From Lachnoclostridium phytofermentans ISDg (GTDB lineage Bacteria; Bacillota; Clostridia; Lachnospirales; Lachnospiraceae): 64,000 nucleotides of DNA. The first letter of the stretch is position 1. Every line of letters starts with the position of its first letter. The translations under genes and the position numbers were made by a program. Below the pieces are notes generated by a model, which made no database searches, was not told where the DNA came from, and worked only from the letters and a program-made list of their open reading frames with translations. The stretch covers positions 2,930,001-2,994,000 of the forward strand of contig NC_010001.1 of the NCBI RefSeq assembly GCF_000018685.1. The letters are read 5' to 3'. Below are positions 26,618-35,230 of this stretch, piece after piece.

Positions 26618-27496
26618 TCAATCCTTCTTTTCTTCTTCGTTAACTTCCATACGTTCACTTGGATGTTCCAGCGTTATACGGGCAATACGTCCATTTCTAA
26701 AATCATCTAATACAAAATTAGCAGCCTTTACTAAGTCAAGCTCTCCACCCTTTAATAAACAGGCGCGTTTCTTGGCAATTAGATCGAGATTCTCTATGTT
26801 ACTATCCACCTCTTCCATGCCATATTTCTCACCTAAGACACCTGGGTATACACGATGAAGGTATTCGATAAGCTCGTAACATAAATCTCTTGGATTTAGG
26901 ATATCATCATTGATGGAACCGATAAAGGCTATTCTCATACCAACTACTTGATCTTCAAACTTCGGCCAGAGAATACCTGGAGTATCTAATAGTTCAACAT
27001 TTTTGTTTAATTTAATCCATTGCTTTCCTTTTGTAACACCTGGTTTATTCCCTGTTTTTGTACAGGCTTTTCCAGCAAAACTATTAATAAAAGTTGACTT
27101 ACCTACATTCGGTATTCCTACAATCATCGCACGAATTGGACGATTTAAGATTCCACGCTTACGGTCTCGTTCTATTTTCTCCTGGCAAGCCTGCTTAATC
27201 ACCTCATGTACATTCTTAACACCGCTACCGTTTCTGGAATTAACAAGAGCAACAAACCAACCTTTTTTCTCATAATATGATTTCCAAGCATCGGTCATTT
27301 TCTGATCTGCTAAATCATATTTATTTAACAAGATAATTCTTGATTTATTTTTTGCTAAATCATCAATATCTGGATTTTTACTGCTATATGGGATTCTGGC
27401 ATCCACCAGTTCTATTACAACATCTATTAATTTTATATCTTCTTGCATCTGACGTTTTGCTTTCGTCATATGTCCTGGGTACCACTGAAAATGCAT
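26618..27496 (-). CDS. rbgA: Ribosome biogenesis GTPase RbgA (YlqF)
   Basis: This 292-residue protein is a circularly permuted GTPase that helps 50S subunit maturation. The G4 motif NKYDLAD (about 56) precedes the G1 motif GIPNVGKST (about 127) and the G3 motif DTPG, as expected for the permutation. The N-terminal HFQWYPGHMTKAKR is a family hallmark. The rbgA-rnhB pair is conserved in Firmicutes. The gene lies 75 bp downstream of lepB, also the usual order after rplS. Confidence 0.96.
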   Translation of the reverse strand: MHFQWYPGHMTKAKRQMQEDIKLIDVVIELVDARIPYSSKNPDIDDLAKNKSRIILLNKYDLADQKMTDAWKSYYEKKGWFVALVNSRNGSGVKNVHEVIKQACQEKIERDRKRGILNRPIRAMIVGIPNVGKSTFINSFAGKACTKTGNKPGVTKGKQWIKLNKNVELLDTPGILWPKFEDQVVGMRIAFIGSINDDILNPRDLCYELIEYLHRVYPGVLGEKYGMEEVDSNIENLDLIAKKRACLLKGGELDLVKAANFVLDDFRNGRIARITLEHPSERMEVNEEEKKD

Positions 27497-27571
27497 TTGT
27501 GTGCCTCACTTTCTTTCTTTGATCTTACATTAAAAAATTATCTTAATCTACATTCTATTTTTATCTTGATT

Positions 27572-28216
27572 CTACTCCCCTGAAGTTTTGCCTTCTCCCT
27601 CAACATTCTCCTCAACAGATTTTGAGTACATATTTATCTTATTAACAATGCCGAATGGATTTAACCGAATCCATGCCTTACCAATAATATCATCTTTTAC
27701 TACATTACCGATATTCGCGAAACGGCTGTCTTCACTATTATTTCGATTATCACCAAGTACAAAAAATTCATCCTCATCTAAGGTAAACTCTTCGTCTGCA
27801 AGGCCTGGTATTCTTATAGGATCAACTACCATCGGTTCCTCTAAAGCTTCACCATTCACATAAACTACGCCATCTAAAATCTTTACTCGCTCTCCTGGCA
27901 AACCAATCACACGTTTTATATTATAGTAACTATGCTCATTGCCACTTTGCTTAAATACAATAATATCGTATCTCTTTGGATCACGAAACTTATATGCTAA
28001 TTTATTTATAACAATCTTATCCTCATCCTGCAAGGTAATTTCCATTGATTCCCCAAGCATCGTTGTCTTCTCAAGTGCAACATTAATGATTGCATATGCA
28101 AGAGCAATCACTGCTACTATCTCAACCATCCAAATTATGATTCTTATATATAATTTTTTACGCTTTTTGCGTTTGATATCCCTATCAAAATCATATTTCA
28201 TCATACTAATAACCAT
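27572..28216 (-). CDS. lepB: Signal peptidase I
   Basis: This 214-residue membrane serine peptidase removes signal peptides on the outer face of the membrane. One membrane segment at about 24-47 (IIIWMVEIVAVIALAYAII) follows a basic N-terminus. Ser57 in GESMEITL is the nucleophile and Lys101 in NIKRVIGLPGE the general base. The FVLGDNRNNSEDSR box is present near 150. The ATG at 28216 lies after GGAAAGG, and this ribosome site is part of a dispersed repeat shared with the radical-SAM gene region. Confidence 0.94.
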   Translation of the reverse strand: MVISMMKYDFDRDIKRKKRKKLYIRIIIWMVEIVAVIALAYAIINVALEKTTMLGESMEITLQDEDKIVINKLAYKFRDPKRYDIIVFKQSGNEHSYYNIKRVIGLPGERVKILDGVVYVNGEALEEPMVVDPIRIPGLADEEFTLDEDEFFVLGDNRNNSEDSRFANIGNVVKDDIIGKAWIRLNPFGIVNKINMYSKSVEENVEGEGKTSGE

Positions 28217-28251
28217 GCCTTTCCATAGGCTGCAAACTTTTGGGCCACAGG
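28214..28251 (-). repeat. Dispersed element copy B containing the lepB ribosome site and start
   Basis: On the minus strand it has CCTGTGGCCC, TTTGCAGCC, TATGGAAAGGC and then ATG. It agrees with copy A (18206-18242) at roughly four of five positions. The 373-bp gap 28217-28589 otherwise contains the lepB upstream region, a possible TATAAT near 28340, and the rplS terminator. Confidence 0.7.
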
Positions 28252-28449
28252 CACAATGATTTGCATTGCGAAAAAACTTTGAATTTTCACATTCCGTCCT
28301 AATTTAATTCATCAGGAGTATTGTCCCCTGTATTTCTATTATAACTAACTTATGATAACATTGAAACCAAAAAATATAAATTACAAGGTAAAATTTATAT
28401 TTCAGAACCAGCTAGCCTTTATACGTAAAGAATAGATGATTCCAATTTC

Positions 28450-28503
28450 AAAAAAAGAGGGAGCTCAAAGTGCAGATTCCCTGACGCTTTGTGGCACCCT
28501 CTC
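28450..28503 (-). terminator. Terminator after rplS
   Basis: A long stem pairs AGAGGG...CAAAGC with GC-CTTTG...CCCTCT (arms 28456-28473 and 28486-28502) and is followed by TTTTTTTG on the minus strand. Confidence 0.88.
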
Positions 28504-28589
28504 TTATGCTTACTTTAAAAGTAATCTTTTACTAATCAAAAAGTAACAATCTTACTAATTTGAAGAGTTATCTTGCTAATTTAGAAGAA

Positions 28590-28937
28590 TTATCTTACTA
28601 ATTCTTTTACTTTAGCCTTCTTACCAACTCTATCACGTAAGTATGTTAACTTAGCTCTTCTAACTTTACCAAGTCTTACAACTTCTACTTTCTCTACAAT
28701 TGGAGAATGTACTGGCCAAGTCTTTTCAACACCAACACCGTTAGACTGCTTTCTAACTGTGAAAGTCTCTCTTGCTCCACCGTTTTGTCTCTTTAATACA
28801 ACGCCTTCAAATACCTGAGTTCTCTCACGATTACCCTCTTTTACCTTAGCGTATACCTTTACAGTATCTCCTACGTGGAACTTAGAAACTTCTGACTTTA
28901 ACTGTGCATCTTCGATGCTCTTAATAATTTTATTCAT
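28590..28937 (-). CDS. rplS: 50S ribosomal protein L19
   Basis: From the ATG at 28937 the protein has 115 residues, the standard L19 length. It sits at the 30S-50S interface. VHVKVKEG-type text reads here as [23 protein letters not shown], and the C-terminal [17 protein letters not shown] is highly conserved. GAAGGAGG lies ahead of the ATG; the in-frame ATG at 28991 lies inside the leader RNA and has no such site. It is transcribed separately from trmD and carries its own promoter, leader and terminator. Confidence 0.97.
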
Positions 28938-28958
28938 GTTGTGACCTCCTTCAAATTT

Positions 28959-29061
28959 AGATGTTCTTACTACGTTCATTCGCTTCCTCACTTAGATTTC
29001 TAAGTTTACTAAGACTTAACCTAATGTTTGCGGTTAAGGATTCCAGTACAGAGGAACATCT
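28959..29061 (-). ncRNA. L19 leader RNA (autoregulatory element candidate)
   Basis: The leader of rplS folds into a closed structure: AGATGTTC (29054-29061) pairs with GAACATCT (28959-28966). Inside is a 7-bp CTTAACC/GGTTAAG hairpin and an ACTTAGA-AATC-TAAGT-like hairpin. The closing helix ends just before the rplS ribosome site. L19 leaders in this position are known in Firmicutes, where the protein represses its own synthesis. The match is by position and fold, not by covariance search. Confidence 0.65.
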
Positions 29062-29077
29062 CGTCTCACAATTTGCT

Positions 29078-29106
29078 ATTATAACATAACTTAGATTAAA
29101 ATGCAA
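29078..29106 (-). promoter_or_regulatory. Promoter of rplS
   Basis: TTGCAT (29101-29106) and TATAAT (29078-29083) are 17 bases apart on the minus strand; TSS expected near 29072, just upstream of the leader's closing stem. Confidence 0.82.
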
Positions 29107-29257
29107 GAGGTATTCCATATTGCATTTCTCTTTTATATCTCTTTTATATCACTTTTATAACTCTTTTATATCACTTTAATATCACTTTTTACGTTACATA
29201 TTGCTTTTAATATTACTTTTTATAATTACTTTTTATATTGCTTTTTCATCTTATAAT
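29107..29257. repeat. AT-rich 11-12 bp tandem array next to the MATE gene stop
   Basis: About ten variants of CTTTTATATCA and TACTTTTTATA run between the rplS promoter and the MATE stop codon. The array ends exactly at the stop. Confidence 0.8.
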
Positions 29258-30580
29258 TTATATTACTTTTTTCATTTTATAATTTAAAGCCAAAGCAACT
29301 GCAAATGAAATTGTTTCTACAATAGGCATCGAAATCCAGATACCATTTGCTCCTATAAACAATGGCAAGATTAATACAAATGCACTGCCTAATATTAAAC
29401 CTCGTAAAAGATTGACCCCCATTGCGTATTGTGGCTTCATTACTGCTTGGAAATAACCGCTTATAAAAATATTCAGGTTCATAAATAAGAATGCTAAAAT
29501 ATACATTCTAATGGCAGGAATTGCTAATGACAATATTTCATCTGTTGCATGTACAAACAATCCTGTAATAACTCCTGGGAATAAGGCACCTAGCGCAACG
29601 ATAATTGATCCAATTATTGTAGTTGTAATAAACCCTAAGTGCTTAACTTCATCTACACGCTTTCTTTCCCCTGCTCCAAAGTTAATTGCAAGTATAGGCT
29701 GTGATGCCTGCGCAACACCATTTGCTAAGGACATCACAATAAAAGAACTGTTTGCAATAATACTATAAACAGTGATACCGATGTCTCCAATGTATTTTAC
29801 AAGTTGAATATTAAAGAGGAATGTAACAATACCATTCGAGATTTCAATTAAAAAGCTGGCTAGTCCACTGGTTACTACTTTAGAAAATCGTTTCATCGAA
29901 AATCCATTCTTTACTAGCTTTAACTGATTTGTTTTCTTAAAAAAATGAACTATCAAGATCAAGCAAGTAATCGAACTTCCGATTACTGTAGCGATTGCTC
30001 CGCCGAACATTCCCCAGTGAAATATATAGATAAAGATATAGTCTAAGATGATATTAGTAACACCACCTGTAATTACACCAATCATCGATAAATTAGGGTC
30101 TTTATCATTTCGTATAAAAGCTTGAAGCAAAGCAGAAAACATAAAAACAGGAGCACCCGCCACTAATGTTCTTCCATACTCACTAGCGAGTGTAAATGTT
30201 ACATCGGTAGCTCCTAAGAAATATAAGATCGGTTTAAACCCAAGTTGCATGATAATCAATAGAAATATGGATATAAAAGTTACCGATAATACCGAGGTCG
30301 TAAAATACTGCTTTCCAAGTAACGAATCGTTACTTCCATTTGCAATTGACATTAAAACCGAACCGCCAACTCCAAATAATAAACCGGTACCAAAAAATAG
30401 CGTAAAAAGTGGTAACACGATATTTAGAGCAGCGATTCCTTCTGGACCTACTCCTTTACCTATCATAATAGAATCAGCGAGAATATAAATTGAAGTAACT
30501 AATGTCGCACTTATTGATGGTAATAAATAGCGGAAAAATAACTTTCTCGTTGAATCCTTCTTTAAATCTAATTGTTTCAT
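29258..30580 (-). CDS. MATE-family multidrug/toxin extrusion pump
   Basis: From the ATG at 30580 the protein has 440 residues and about twelve membrane segments in two homologous halves. It matches the DinF/NorM-like MATE fold: ADSIMIGKGVGPEGIAALN in helix 1-2, and FINFGAGERKR-type text (LAINFGAGERKRVDEV) before the second half. MATE pumps export cationic drugs or metabolites using sodium or proton gradients; the substrate is not readable. AAGGAG lies seven bases upstream; an in-frame ATG at 30595 overlaps this site. Confidence 0.9.
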   Translation of the reverse strand: MKQLDLKKDSTRKLFFRYLLPSISATLVTSIYILADSIMIGKGVGPEGIAALNIVLPLFTLFFGTGLLFGVGGSVLMSIANGSNDSLLGKQYFTTSVLSVTFISIFLLIIMQLGFKPILYFLGATDVTFTLASEYGRTLVAGAPVFMFSALLQAFIRNDKDPNLSMIGVITGGVTNIILDYIFIYIFHWGMFGGAIATVIGSSITCLILIVHFFKKTNQLKLVKNGFSMKRFSKVVTSGLASFLIEISNGIVTFLFNIQLVKYIGDIGITVYSIIANSSFIVMSLANGVAQASQPILAINFGAGERKRVDEVKHLGFITTTIIGSIIVALGALFPGVITGLFVHATDEILSLAIPAIRMYILAFLFMNLNIFISGYFQAVMKPQYAMGVNLLRGLILGSAFVLILPLFIGANGIWISMPIVETISFAVALALNYKMKKVI

Positions 30581-30671
30581 TTCTATCTCCTTCATTTGTT
30601 ACATTCTGTAGAACGATTTTTTCTTTCTACCAAACCAAGTCCGCTCTAACAAAATAATCCTCCTATCACAA

Positions 30672-30718
30672 CAAAAAACTGGATAATCCAGTTGAAAGTC
30701 TCCAACTATCTTATCCAG
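30672..30718 (-). terminator. Terminator of the ylxM-trmD operon
   Basis: CTGGATAA pairs with TTATCCAG (30679-30686 and 30711-30718) with an inner GTTG/CAAC stem, then AGTTTTTTGTTG on the minus strand. It lies about 110 bp past the trmD stop. Confidence 0.85.
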
Positions 30719-30828
30719 AATATAAAATCTATATACCCATCGACGAATAAGCGCAATCATAGTACATCGTTACATCGCTGTCAGTTACCTAAAAGCGGAG
30801 TTTAGACATACAAGTTATATTTAATCTC

Positions 30829-31656
30829 TTACACATTCTTTGAATCTTCTCCCAATCGTAATTGTTCCAAAAACTGCTTTTCTTTTTTGCTTAAAACAGC
30901 TTCTTCTAACAATTCTGGGCGATTCTTTAACGTTCTGATAATCGATTGTTCTCTACGCCATTTCTCGATATTTGCATGATGACCAGACAACAAGACATCA
31001 GGCACTTTTTGTTCCATAAATACTTCCGGCCTGGTATACTGAGGATATTCCAGTAAATTGTCCTGTAACGATTCAAATTCAGCAGAGGCATTGTTATTTA
31101 ATACCCCAGGTATTAATCTTGAAATCGCATCCATCATTACCATAACAGGAAGTTCTCCACCGGTAAGAATGTAATCTCCTATGGAAACATAATCAGTTAC
31201 AATCTGATCTAACACCCGTTCATCAATACCTTCGTAATGCCCACATAGAAATACTAAATCATCTTCTTTCGCAAATTCCTCTGCCATTTTCTGATGAAAT
31301 ACTTTTCCTTGTGGTGTTAAATAGATGACACGAGGACGTCTGGTTTCATTTTTCCTCTCAGAAACCGATTCCTCCGGTATTTTCATAGTTTTATCCTGAG
31401 CTAACATCTCTTTGTTATGGTCAATCATCTTCATTACATGTTCATAGGTTCGATAAACAGGCCCTGGTGCCATAACCATACCAGCGCCACCACCATAAGG
31501 ATAATCATCTACTCTGCGATGCTTGTCCTCAGAAAACTCTCTGATGTCGATTGCATTAATTGTAAGTAGCCCCTTTTCCATTGCACGACCAATAATACTA
31601 GTGTTCATCGCCTGATGAATCATGTCAGGGAAAAGTGTCATTACATGATAATTCAT
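30829..31656 (-). CDS. trmD: tRNA (guanine-N1)-methyltransferase
   Basis: The enzyme methylates G37 of tRNAs with SAM and prevents frameshifting. From the ATG at 31656 (TTGGAGG upstream) it has 275 residues, longer than the usual 240-250. The knotted SPOUT core is clear: MTLFPDM at the start, DDYPYGGGAGMVM, FLCGHYEGIDERV and SIGDYILTGGELP. An insert of about 25 charged residues lies near residues 95-120, before YLTPQGKVF. The in-frame upstream extension to 31764 crosses two perfect hairpins and is not coding. Confidence 0.96.
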   Translation of the reverse strand: MNYHVMTLFPDMIHQAMNTSIIGRAMEKGLLTINAIDIREFSEDKHRRVDDYPYGGGAGMVMAPGPVYRTYEHVMKMIDHNKEMLAQDKTMKIPEESVSERKNETRRPRVIYLTPQGKVFHQKMAEEFAKEDDLVFLCGHYEGIDERVLDQIVTDYVSIGDYILTGGELPVMVMMDAISRLIPGVLNNNASAEFESLQDNLLEYPQYTRPEVFMEQKVPDVLLSGHHANIEKWRREQSIIRTLKNRPELLEEAVLSKKEKQFLEQLRLGEDSKNV

Positions 31657-31677
31657 ATGGTATCCTCCAAGGTAGAA

Positions 31678-31746
31678 GTGTAAAAGAAAATAAAAATTTT
31701 CTTTTACACAGAAGTTTGTGCCTGCGTCGTCCTCGGCACAAACTTC
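31678..31746 (-). repeat. Two consecutive perfect hairpins between rimM and trmD
   Basis: Hairpin 1: GAAGTTTGTGCC pairs with GGCACAAACTTC (31711-31722 and 31735-31746), 12 bp, loop 12. Hairpin 2: GTGTAAAAGAAAAT pairs with ATTTTCTTTTACAC (31678-31691 and 31696-31709), 14 bp, loop 4. They are one base apart. A T-rich arm lies in hairpin 2 but no T-run follows it, so it is not a plain terminator. Confidence 0.85.
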
Positions 31747-31793
31747 CAGCCTACTGACGGGCATGATTTCAAGTATGAAAGAAAATCGTATGA

Positions 31794-32303
31794 TTATTCC
31801 ACAAGTCCTGGAATTAAATGTACCACTAATTTTTTCTCATTGAGATCTATTTTTTTCACACAGTCATCGATATAAGGGATGAGTATTTCTTTACCTTGCT
31901 TCGTTTTTATTACAAACACATCATTTGCACCTGTTTGTAATACTTCGGTTAATTCACCTAGAGAATTTCCATCTTCCTCTTCTGCCTGTAATCCAATCAA
32001 ATCGAAGATAAAGAATTCTCCTTCTGCTAGATCTACTGCATTTTCTCTTGAGATAAGTAAATCCTTACCTTTGTATTTTTCTATATCATTTATATTATCA
32101 ATGCCTTTGAATTTCAGAATGACAAATTGCTTAAAAAATTTAACATTCTCAATCTCTAGCTCTTTTTGTTCTTTTCCAGTATCAAGAGTAACCATTTTTA
32201 ATTTTTTAAAACGGTTCATATCGTCTGTTGTTGGAAATACCTTAACTTCTCCTTTAATACCATGAGTAGAAGAGATTACTCCAACTCGTAATAAATCTTC
32301 CAT
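31794..32303 (-). CDS. rimM: 16S rRNA processing protein RimM
   Basis: RimM helps assemble the 30S head and binds S19. From the ATG at 32303 (GGAGGTAGAA upstream) it has 169 residues, the normal length. The N-terminal domain begins [21 protein letters not shown]; the PRC-barrel C-terminal part has [12 protein letters not shown] and a [13 protein letters not shown] strand, then [12 protein letters not shown]. It is followed by trmD across the double hairpin and preceded by khpA with a 240-bp spacer in which I see only a TTATTCTTCTAAGAATA hairpin and no gene. Confidence 0.95.
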
Positions 32304-32543
32304 TTCTACCTCCATTCCAATACAGTCACACTGCCGATAATCGTTGTGCCTATAGGTTTTCATGGCACCAAACGTTACCGTCTATCAATCTTTTTATTCT
32401 TCTAAGAATAGCTTATACAAAAAGATGAAAAAAAACACAGCAAACCAATCAATTAGAGTAGCTCTAACTAAATTAGCCTGCTGCGCACATTCTAAAGCTG
32501 TTACAACGTCCTTCCATCCGGTAAGGTGAAAGAATTCCGCTGA

Positions 32544-32774
32544 TTACTGCAGTATCTCTACCACGACTTTTTTGTCATCCTTTGTTGCGGCAGCTTTTAC
32601 TACGGTACGTATAGACTTGGCAATACGGCCTTGCTTGCCGATTACTTTCCCCATATCCTCCGGTGCAACCTTAAGTTCAACAATGATTGACTTGTCTGTT
32701 TCAGTTTCTGTGACAACAACTTCTTCCGGATGATCAACGAGTGACATAGCAATTACCTGAACTAATTCCTTCAT
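32544..32774 (-). CDS. khpA: KH-domain RNA-binding protein KhpA
   Basis: This 76-residue protein is a single KH domain. The GxxG loop appears as GKVIGKQGRIAKSIRTVVKA. In Gram-positive bacteria KhpA pairs with KhpB/EloR and affects RNA stability and cell elongation. It sits between rpsP and rimM with a 16-bp gap after rpsP, the conserved place for this gene. GGAGGTGAAGAG lies directly upstream of the ATG. Confidence 0.93.
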   Translation of the reverse strand: MKELVQVIAMSLVDHPEEVVVTETETDKSIIVELKVAPEDMGKVIGKQGRIAKSIRTVVKAAATKDDKKVVVEILQ

Positions 32775-32790
32775 TACTCTTCACCTCCGC

Positions 32791-33036
32791 TTATTTCACG
32801 ATACCGGCTTTCTTGAAAAGTCTGTTGATAGTCTCAGTTGGTTGAGCACCATCCGCTAACCACTTCTTAGCTGCTTCCTCATCTACATTAAAAGCGCTAG
32901 GCTCCTGTGTAGGATCGTAAGTTCCGATTTCTGCGATGAACTTACCATCTCTTGGAGATCTGGAATCAGCAACGATTACTCTATAGAAAGGAGCCTTTTT
33001 CTGACCCATTCTCTTTAATCTGATCTTTACTGCCAT
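32791..33036 (-). CDS. rpsP: 30S ribosomal protein S16
   Basis: From the ATG at 33036 the protein has 81 residues, the usual S16 length. It stabilises the 30S body. The N-terminal AVKIRLKRMGQKKAPFYRVIVADSR text is cut here to its hallmark KIRLKRMG and PFYRVIVAD. GGAGGTGAATT lies upstream; an in-frame ATG at 33048 lies within that site. It belongs to the ylxM-ffh-rpsP-khpA-rimM-trmD unit. The 190-bp spacer to ffh contains an ATACGAAT/ATTCGTAT hairpin and two short palindromes. Confidence 0.97.
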   Translation of the reverse strand: MAVKIRLKRMGQKKAPFYRVIVADSRSPRDGKFIAEIGTYDPTQEPSAFNVDEEAAKKWLADGAQPTETINRLFKKAGIVK

Positions 33037-33226
33037 GTTACAATTCACCTCCTTAAAAATTCATATAGATATGAGAAATTTGATACGAATCTCAAATTCG
33101 TATTATTCTCTATCATTTATAATTGAATTGTAAAATCTACGATACATCATAAATCATACAAGTCAAAACTTCATTAAGCTACCGTGAGATATCCCACGAA
33201 TGGTATGCTACTATAGTAGCACGCTC

Positions 33227-34591
33227 TTACAGTCCAAATGGCATGCGGAATTTCTTCTTGTTCTTTCCTCCAAGCATACCAGAAAACTGTTTCATCATCT
33301 TACGAGTTTCACCGAATTGTTTCACTACACGGTTTACCTCACTAATATCAACGCCAGCTCCATCAGCAATACGTTTCTTACGGGATGGATTAAGAAGGTC
33401 TGGATTACGACGTTCTTCCTTTGTCATGGAGTAAATGATGGCTTCGATGCCCTTTAGAGCATTTTCTCCTTCATCCCAGTCAATGTCTTTCATATTGGCT
33501 TTGCTTCCCATGCCACCCATACCGCCTGGTAACATCTCAACCAATTTCTGAATTCCACCCATCTTCTTCATCTGTTGCATCTGGTCTAGATAATCGTTGA
33601 AATCAAATTCTGCTTTTTTGATTTTTCGTTCCAGCTCTTTTGCCTTGTCTTCATCAATTTCTGCTTGAACTTTATCAATCAGGGTAAGCACATCACCCAT
33701 ACCAAGGATTCTGCTCGCCATACGATCTGGATAAAACTGTTCCAAATCAGAGAGCTTCTCTCCCATACCAATGTATAGAATAGGTTTTCCGGTTACTGCA
33801 CGAATGGATAAAGCAGCACCACCACGGGTGTCACCATCGAGCTTTGTAAGAATTACTCCGGTTATACCAATTTTCTCATTAAAAGTTTCCGCTACATTTA
33901 CAGCATCCTGACCTGTCATTGCGTCAACTGTGAGGATTACGTGATCGATATGAATATTTTCTTTTATCTCAATCAACTCGTCCATCATATCTTCATCAAT
34001 GTGAAGACGACCGGCAGTATCGATAATTACGATATTATTGCCATTCTTTGCCGCATGCTCCATTGCCGCTTTTGCAATGTTCACAGGTTTATGATTCGTT
34101 CCCATAGCGAATACAGGAACACCTTGTTTTTCACCGTTAATCTGTAACTGATCTACCGCAGCAGGACGATAAATATCACATGCTACTAATAATGGTTTCT
34201 TGCCTTTTGCTTTAAATTTACCGGCAAGTTTTGCAATCGTCGTCGTTTTACCAGCACCCTGAAGACCACACATCATAATAACTGTGATTTCGCTACCAGG
34301 TTTTAAGGTAAGTTCGGTGGTCTCATCTCCCATGAGTTTGACCATCTCTTCATTTACGATTTTTACAACCATCTGGCCAGGAGTTAAACTAGTCATAACT
34401 TCTTGACCAATCGCTCTTTCCTGTACTGAATTTACAAAGTTTTTAACAACCTTAAAGTTAACATCCGCTTCTAAAAGTGCCATCTTAACTTCCCGTAATG
34501 CTAGCTTAACGTCCGCCTCAGAAAGCTTTCCTTTGCCACGGAGGTTTTTAAACACATTTTGCAATTTTTCTGATAAGCTTTCAAATGCCAT
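33227..34591 (-). CDS. ffh: Signal recognition particle GTPase Ffh
   Basis: Ffh binds signal sequences and 4.5S/6S RNA and delivers ribosomes to the membrane with FtsY. From the ATG at 34591 it has 454 residues. The N domain is followed by the G domain with GLQGAGKTTT (about 106-115), DTAGR and TKLDGDTRGG, then a Met-rich M domain with YLDQMQQMKKMGG and a MLPGGMGGMG finger-loop stretch. The short basic tail KKKFRMPFG is normal for clostridia. GAGG lies five to six bases upstream, after a GC-rich hairpin. Confidence 0.97.
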   Translation of the reverse strand: MAFESLSEKLQNVFKNLRGKGKLSEADVKLALREVKMALLEADVNFKVVKNFVNSVQERAIGQEVMTSLTPGQMVVKIVNEEMVKLMGDETTELTLKPGSEITVIMMCGLQGAGKTTTIAKLAGKFKAKGKKPLLVACDIYRPAAVDQLQINGEKQGVPVFAMGTNHKPVNIAKAAMEHAAKNGNNIVIIDTAGRLHIDEDMMDELIEIKENIHIDHVILTVDAMTGQDAVNVAETFNEKIGITGVILTKLDGDTRGGAALSIRAVTGKPILYIGMGEKLSDLEQFYPDRMASRILGMGDVLTLIDKVQAEIDEDKAKELERKIKKAEFDFNDYLDQMQQMKKMGGIQKLVEMLPGGMGGMGSKANMKDIDWDEGENALKGIEAIIYSMTKEERRNPDLLNPSRKKRIADGAGVDISEVNRVVKQFGETRKMMKQFSGMLGGKNKKKFRMPFGL

Positions 34592-34597
34592 AATAAC

Positions 34598-34620
34598 CTC
34601 AATTCCGGCGACTTGGCGCC
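34598..34620 (-). promoter_or_regulatory. GC hairpin plus GAATTGAGG ribosome-site cassette before ffh
   Basis: On the minus strand GGCG-CCAAGT-CGCC folds just before GGAATTGAGG and the ffh ATG, as in gpsA and der. Confidence 0.45.
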
Positions 34621-34690
34621 TACTGCGTCTTTTTGCAAATATTAATTCCAATCATAAAAAGGTTTTATGGAGAATTAGTATTAGATTCAT

Positions 34691-35071
34691 TTATAAATCA
34701 TTGAGAATATCATCAGACAGCTGTTCTACTATGTTAATCTTACTTAAATCTTTTGTCTGCTTTATCTCTTCTGAAATTCGTTTTATTTGGTTTACTTTCT
34801 GCTTCGTAGAATTGAATTTTTCTACTAGCCTCAGCTTTTCTTCATATTCTTTTAATTTTCTCGTACATCGCTTGATGATATCGTGTACACCTTGTCTGCT
34901 AAGTCCGGTATCATCTGCTATTTCACTTAACGAATAATCGTTTAGTATATAATCTGAAAAAACCTGTTTCTTATGATCCCCGAGTAGTTCACCGTAGAAG
35001 TCAAATAACATGGACAAGGTGACAACTTCTTGTAAACGGTCATCTTCCCTCTTGGAGTTTTCCAAAACCAT
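34691..35071 (-). CDS. ylxM: YlxM family DNA-binding/SRP-associated protein
   Basis: This 126-residue protein is a YlxM/p13 family member, whose genes almost always precede ffh. The sigma-70 region-4-like helix-turn-helix is visible as YSLSEIADDTGLSRQGVHDIIKRC (two recognisable parts: SLSEIADDTG and SRQGVHDII), followed by a coiled-coil-like charged tail. In streptococci YlxM affects SRP GTPase activity; here it might also bind DNA. It is the first gene of the operon and sits behind a consensus promoter and palindromic operator candidates. Confidence 0.92.
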   Translation of the reverse strand: MVLENSKREDDRLQEVVTLSMLFDFYGELLGDHKKQVFSDYILNDYSLSEIADDTGLSRQGVHDIIKRCTRKLKEYEEKLRLVEKFNSTKQKVNQIKRISEEIKQTKDLSKINIVEQLSDDILNDL

Positions 35072-35172
35072 TTGTTTCTTGCCCTCCTCCTAAAGTTACT
35101 TACCCGATATCCAATTCTTTTCTAAAAGACACAGAAATGATTGAACTATCACTTGACTCATCGAATCACCAT

Positions 35173-35195
35173 CTGTAAAGTAATTTTCTTTACAG
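35173..35195. promoter_or_regulatory. Palindromic operator candidate downstream of the ylxM promoter
   Basis: CTGTAAAG (35173-35180), seven bases, then CTTTACAG (35188-35195) form a perfect dyad just after the -10. TGTAAAGAAAATTACTT recurs upstream of the -35 (about 35229-35246), and TGTAAAGAAAA again near 35250-35261 on the minus strand. Confidence 0.6.
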
Positions 35196-35201
35196 TTAGT
35201 T

Positions 35202-35230
35202 ATTATAAAATATTTAAAATCGTTTGTCAA
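35202..35230 (-). promoter_or_regulatory. Consensus sigma-A promoter of the ylxM-trmD operon
   Basis: TTGACA (35225-35230) and TATAAT (35202-35207) with a 17-base spacer on the minus strand match the consensus at all 12 positions. Confidence 0.92.

Noticed and set aside
31657..31764. In-frame N-terminal extension of TrmD
   Set aside because: It crosses two perfect hairpins, and the ATG at 31656 has TTGGAGG upstream and matches the family start.
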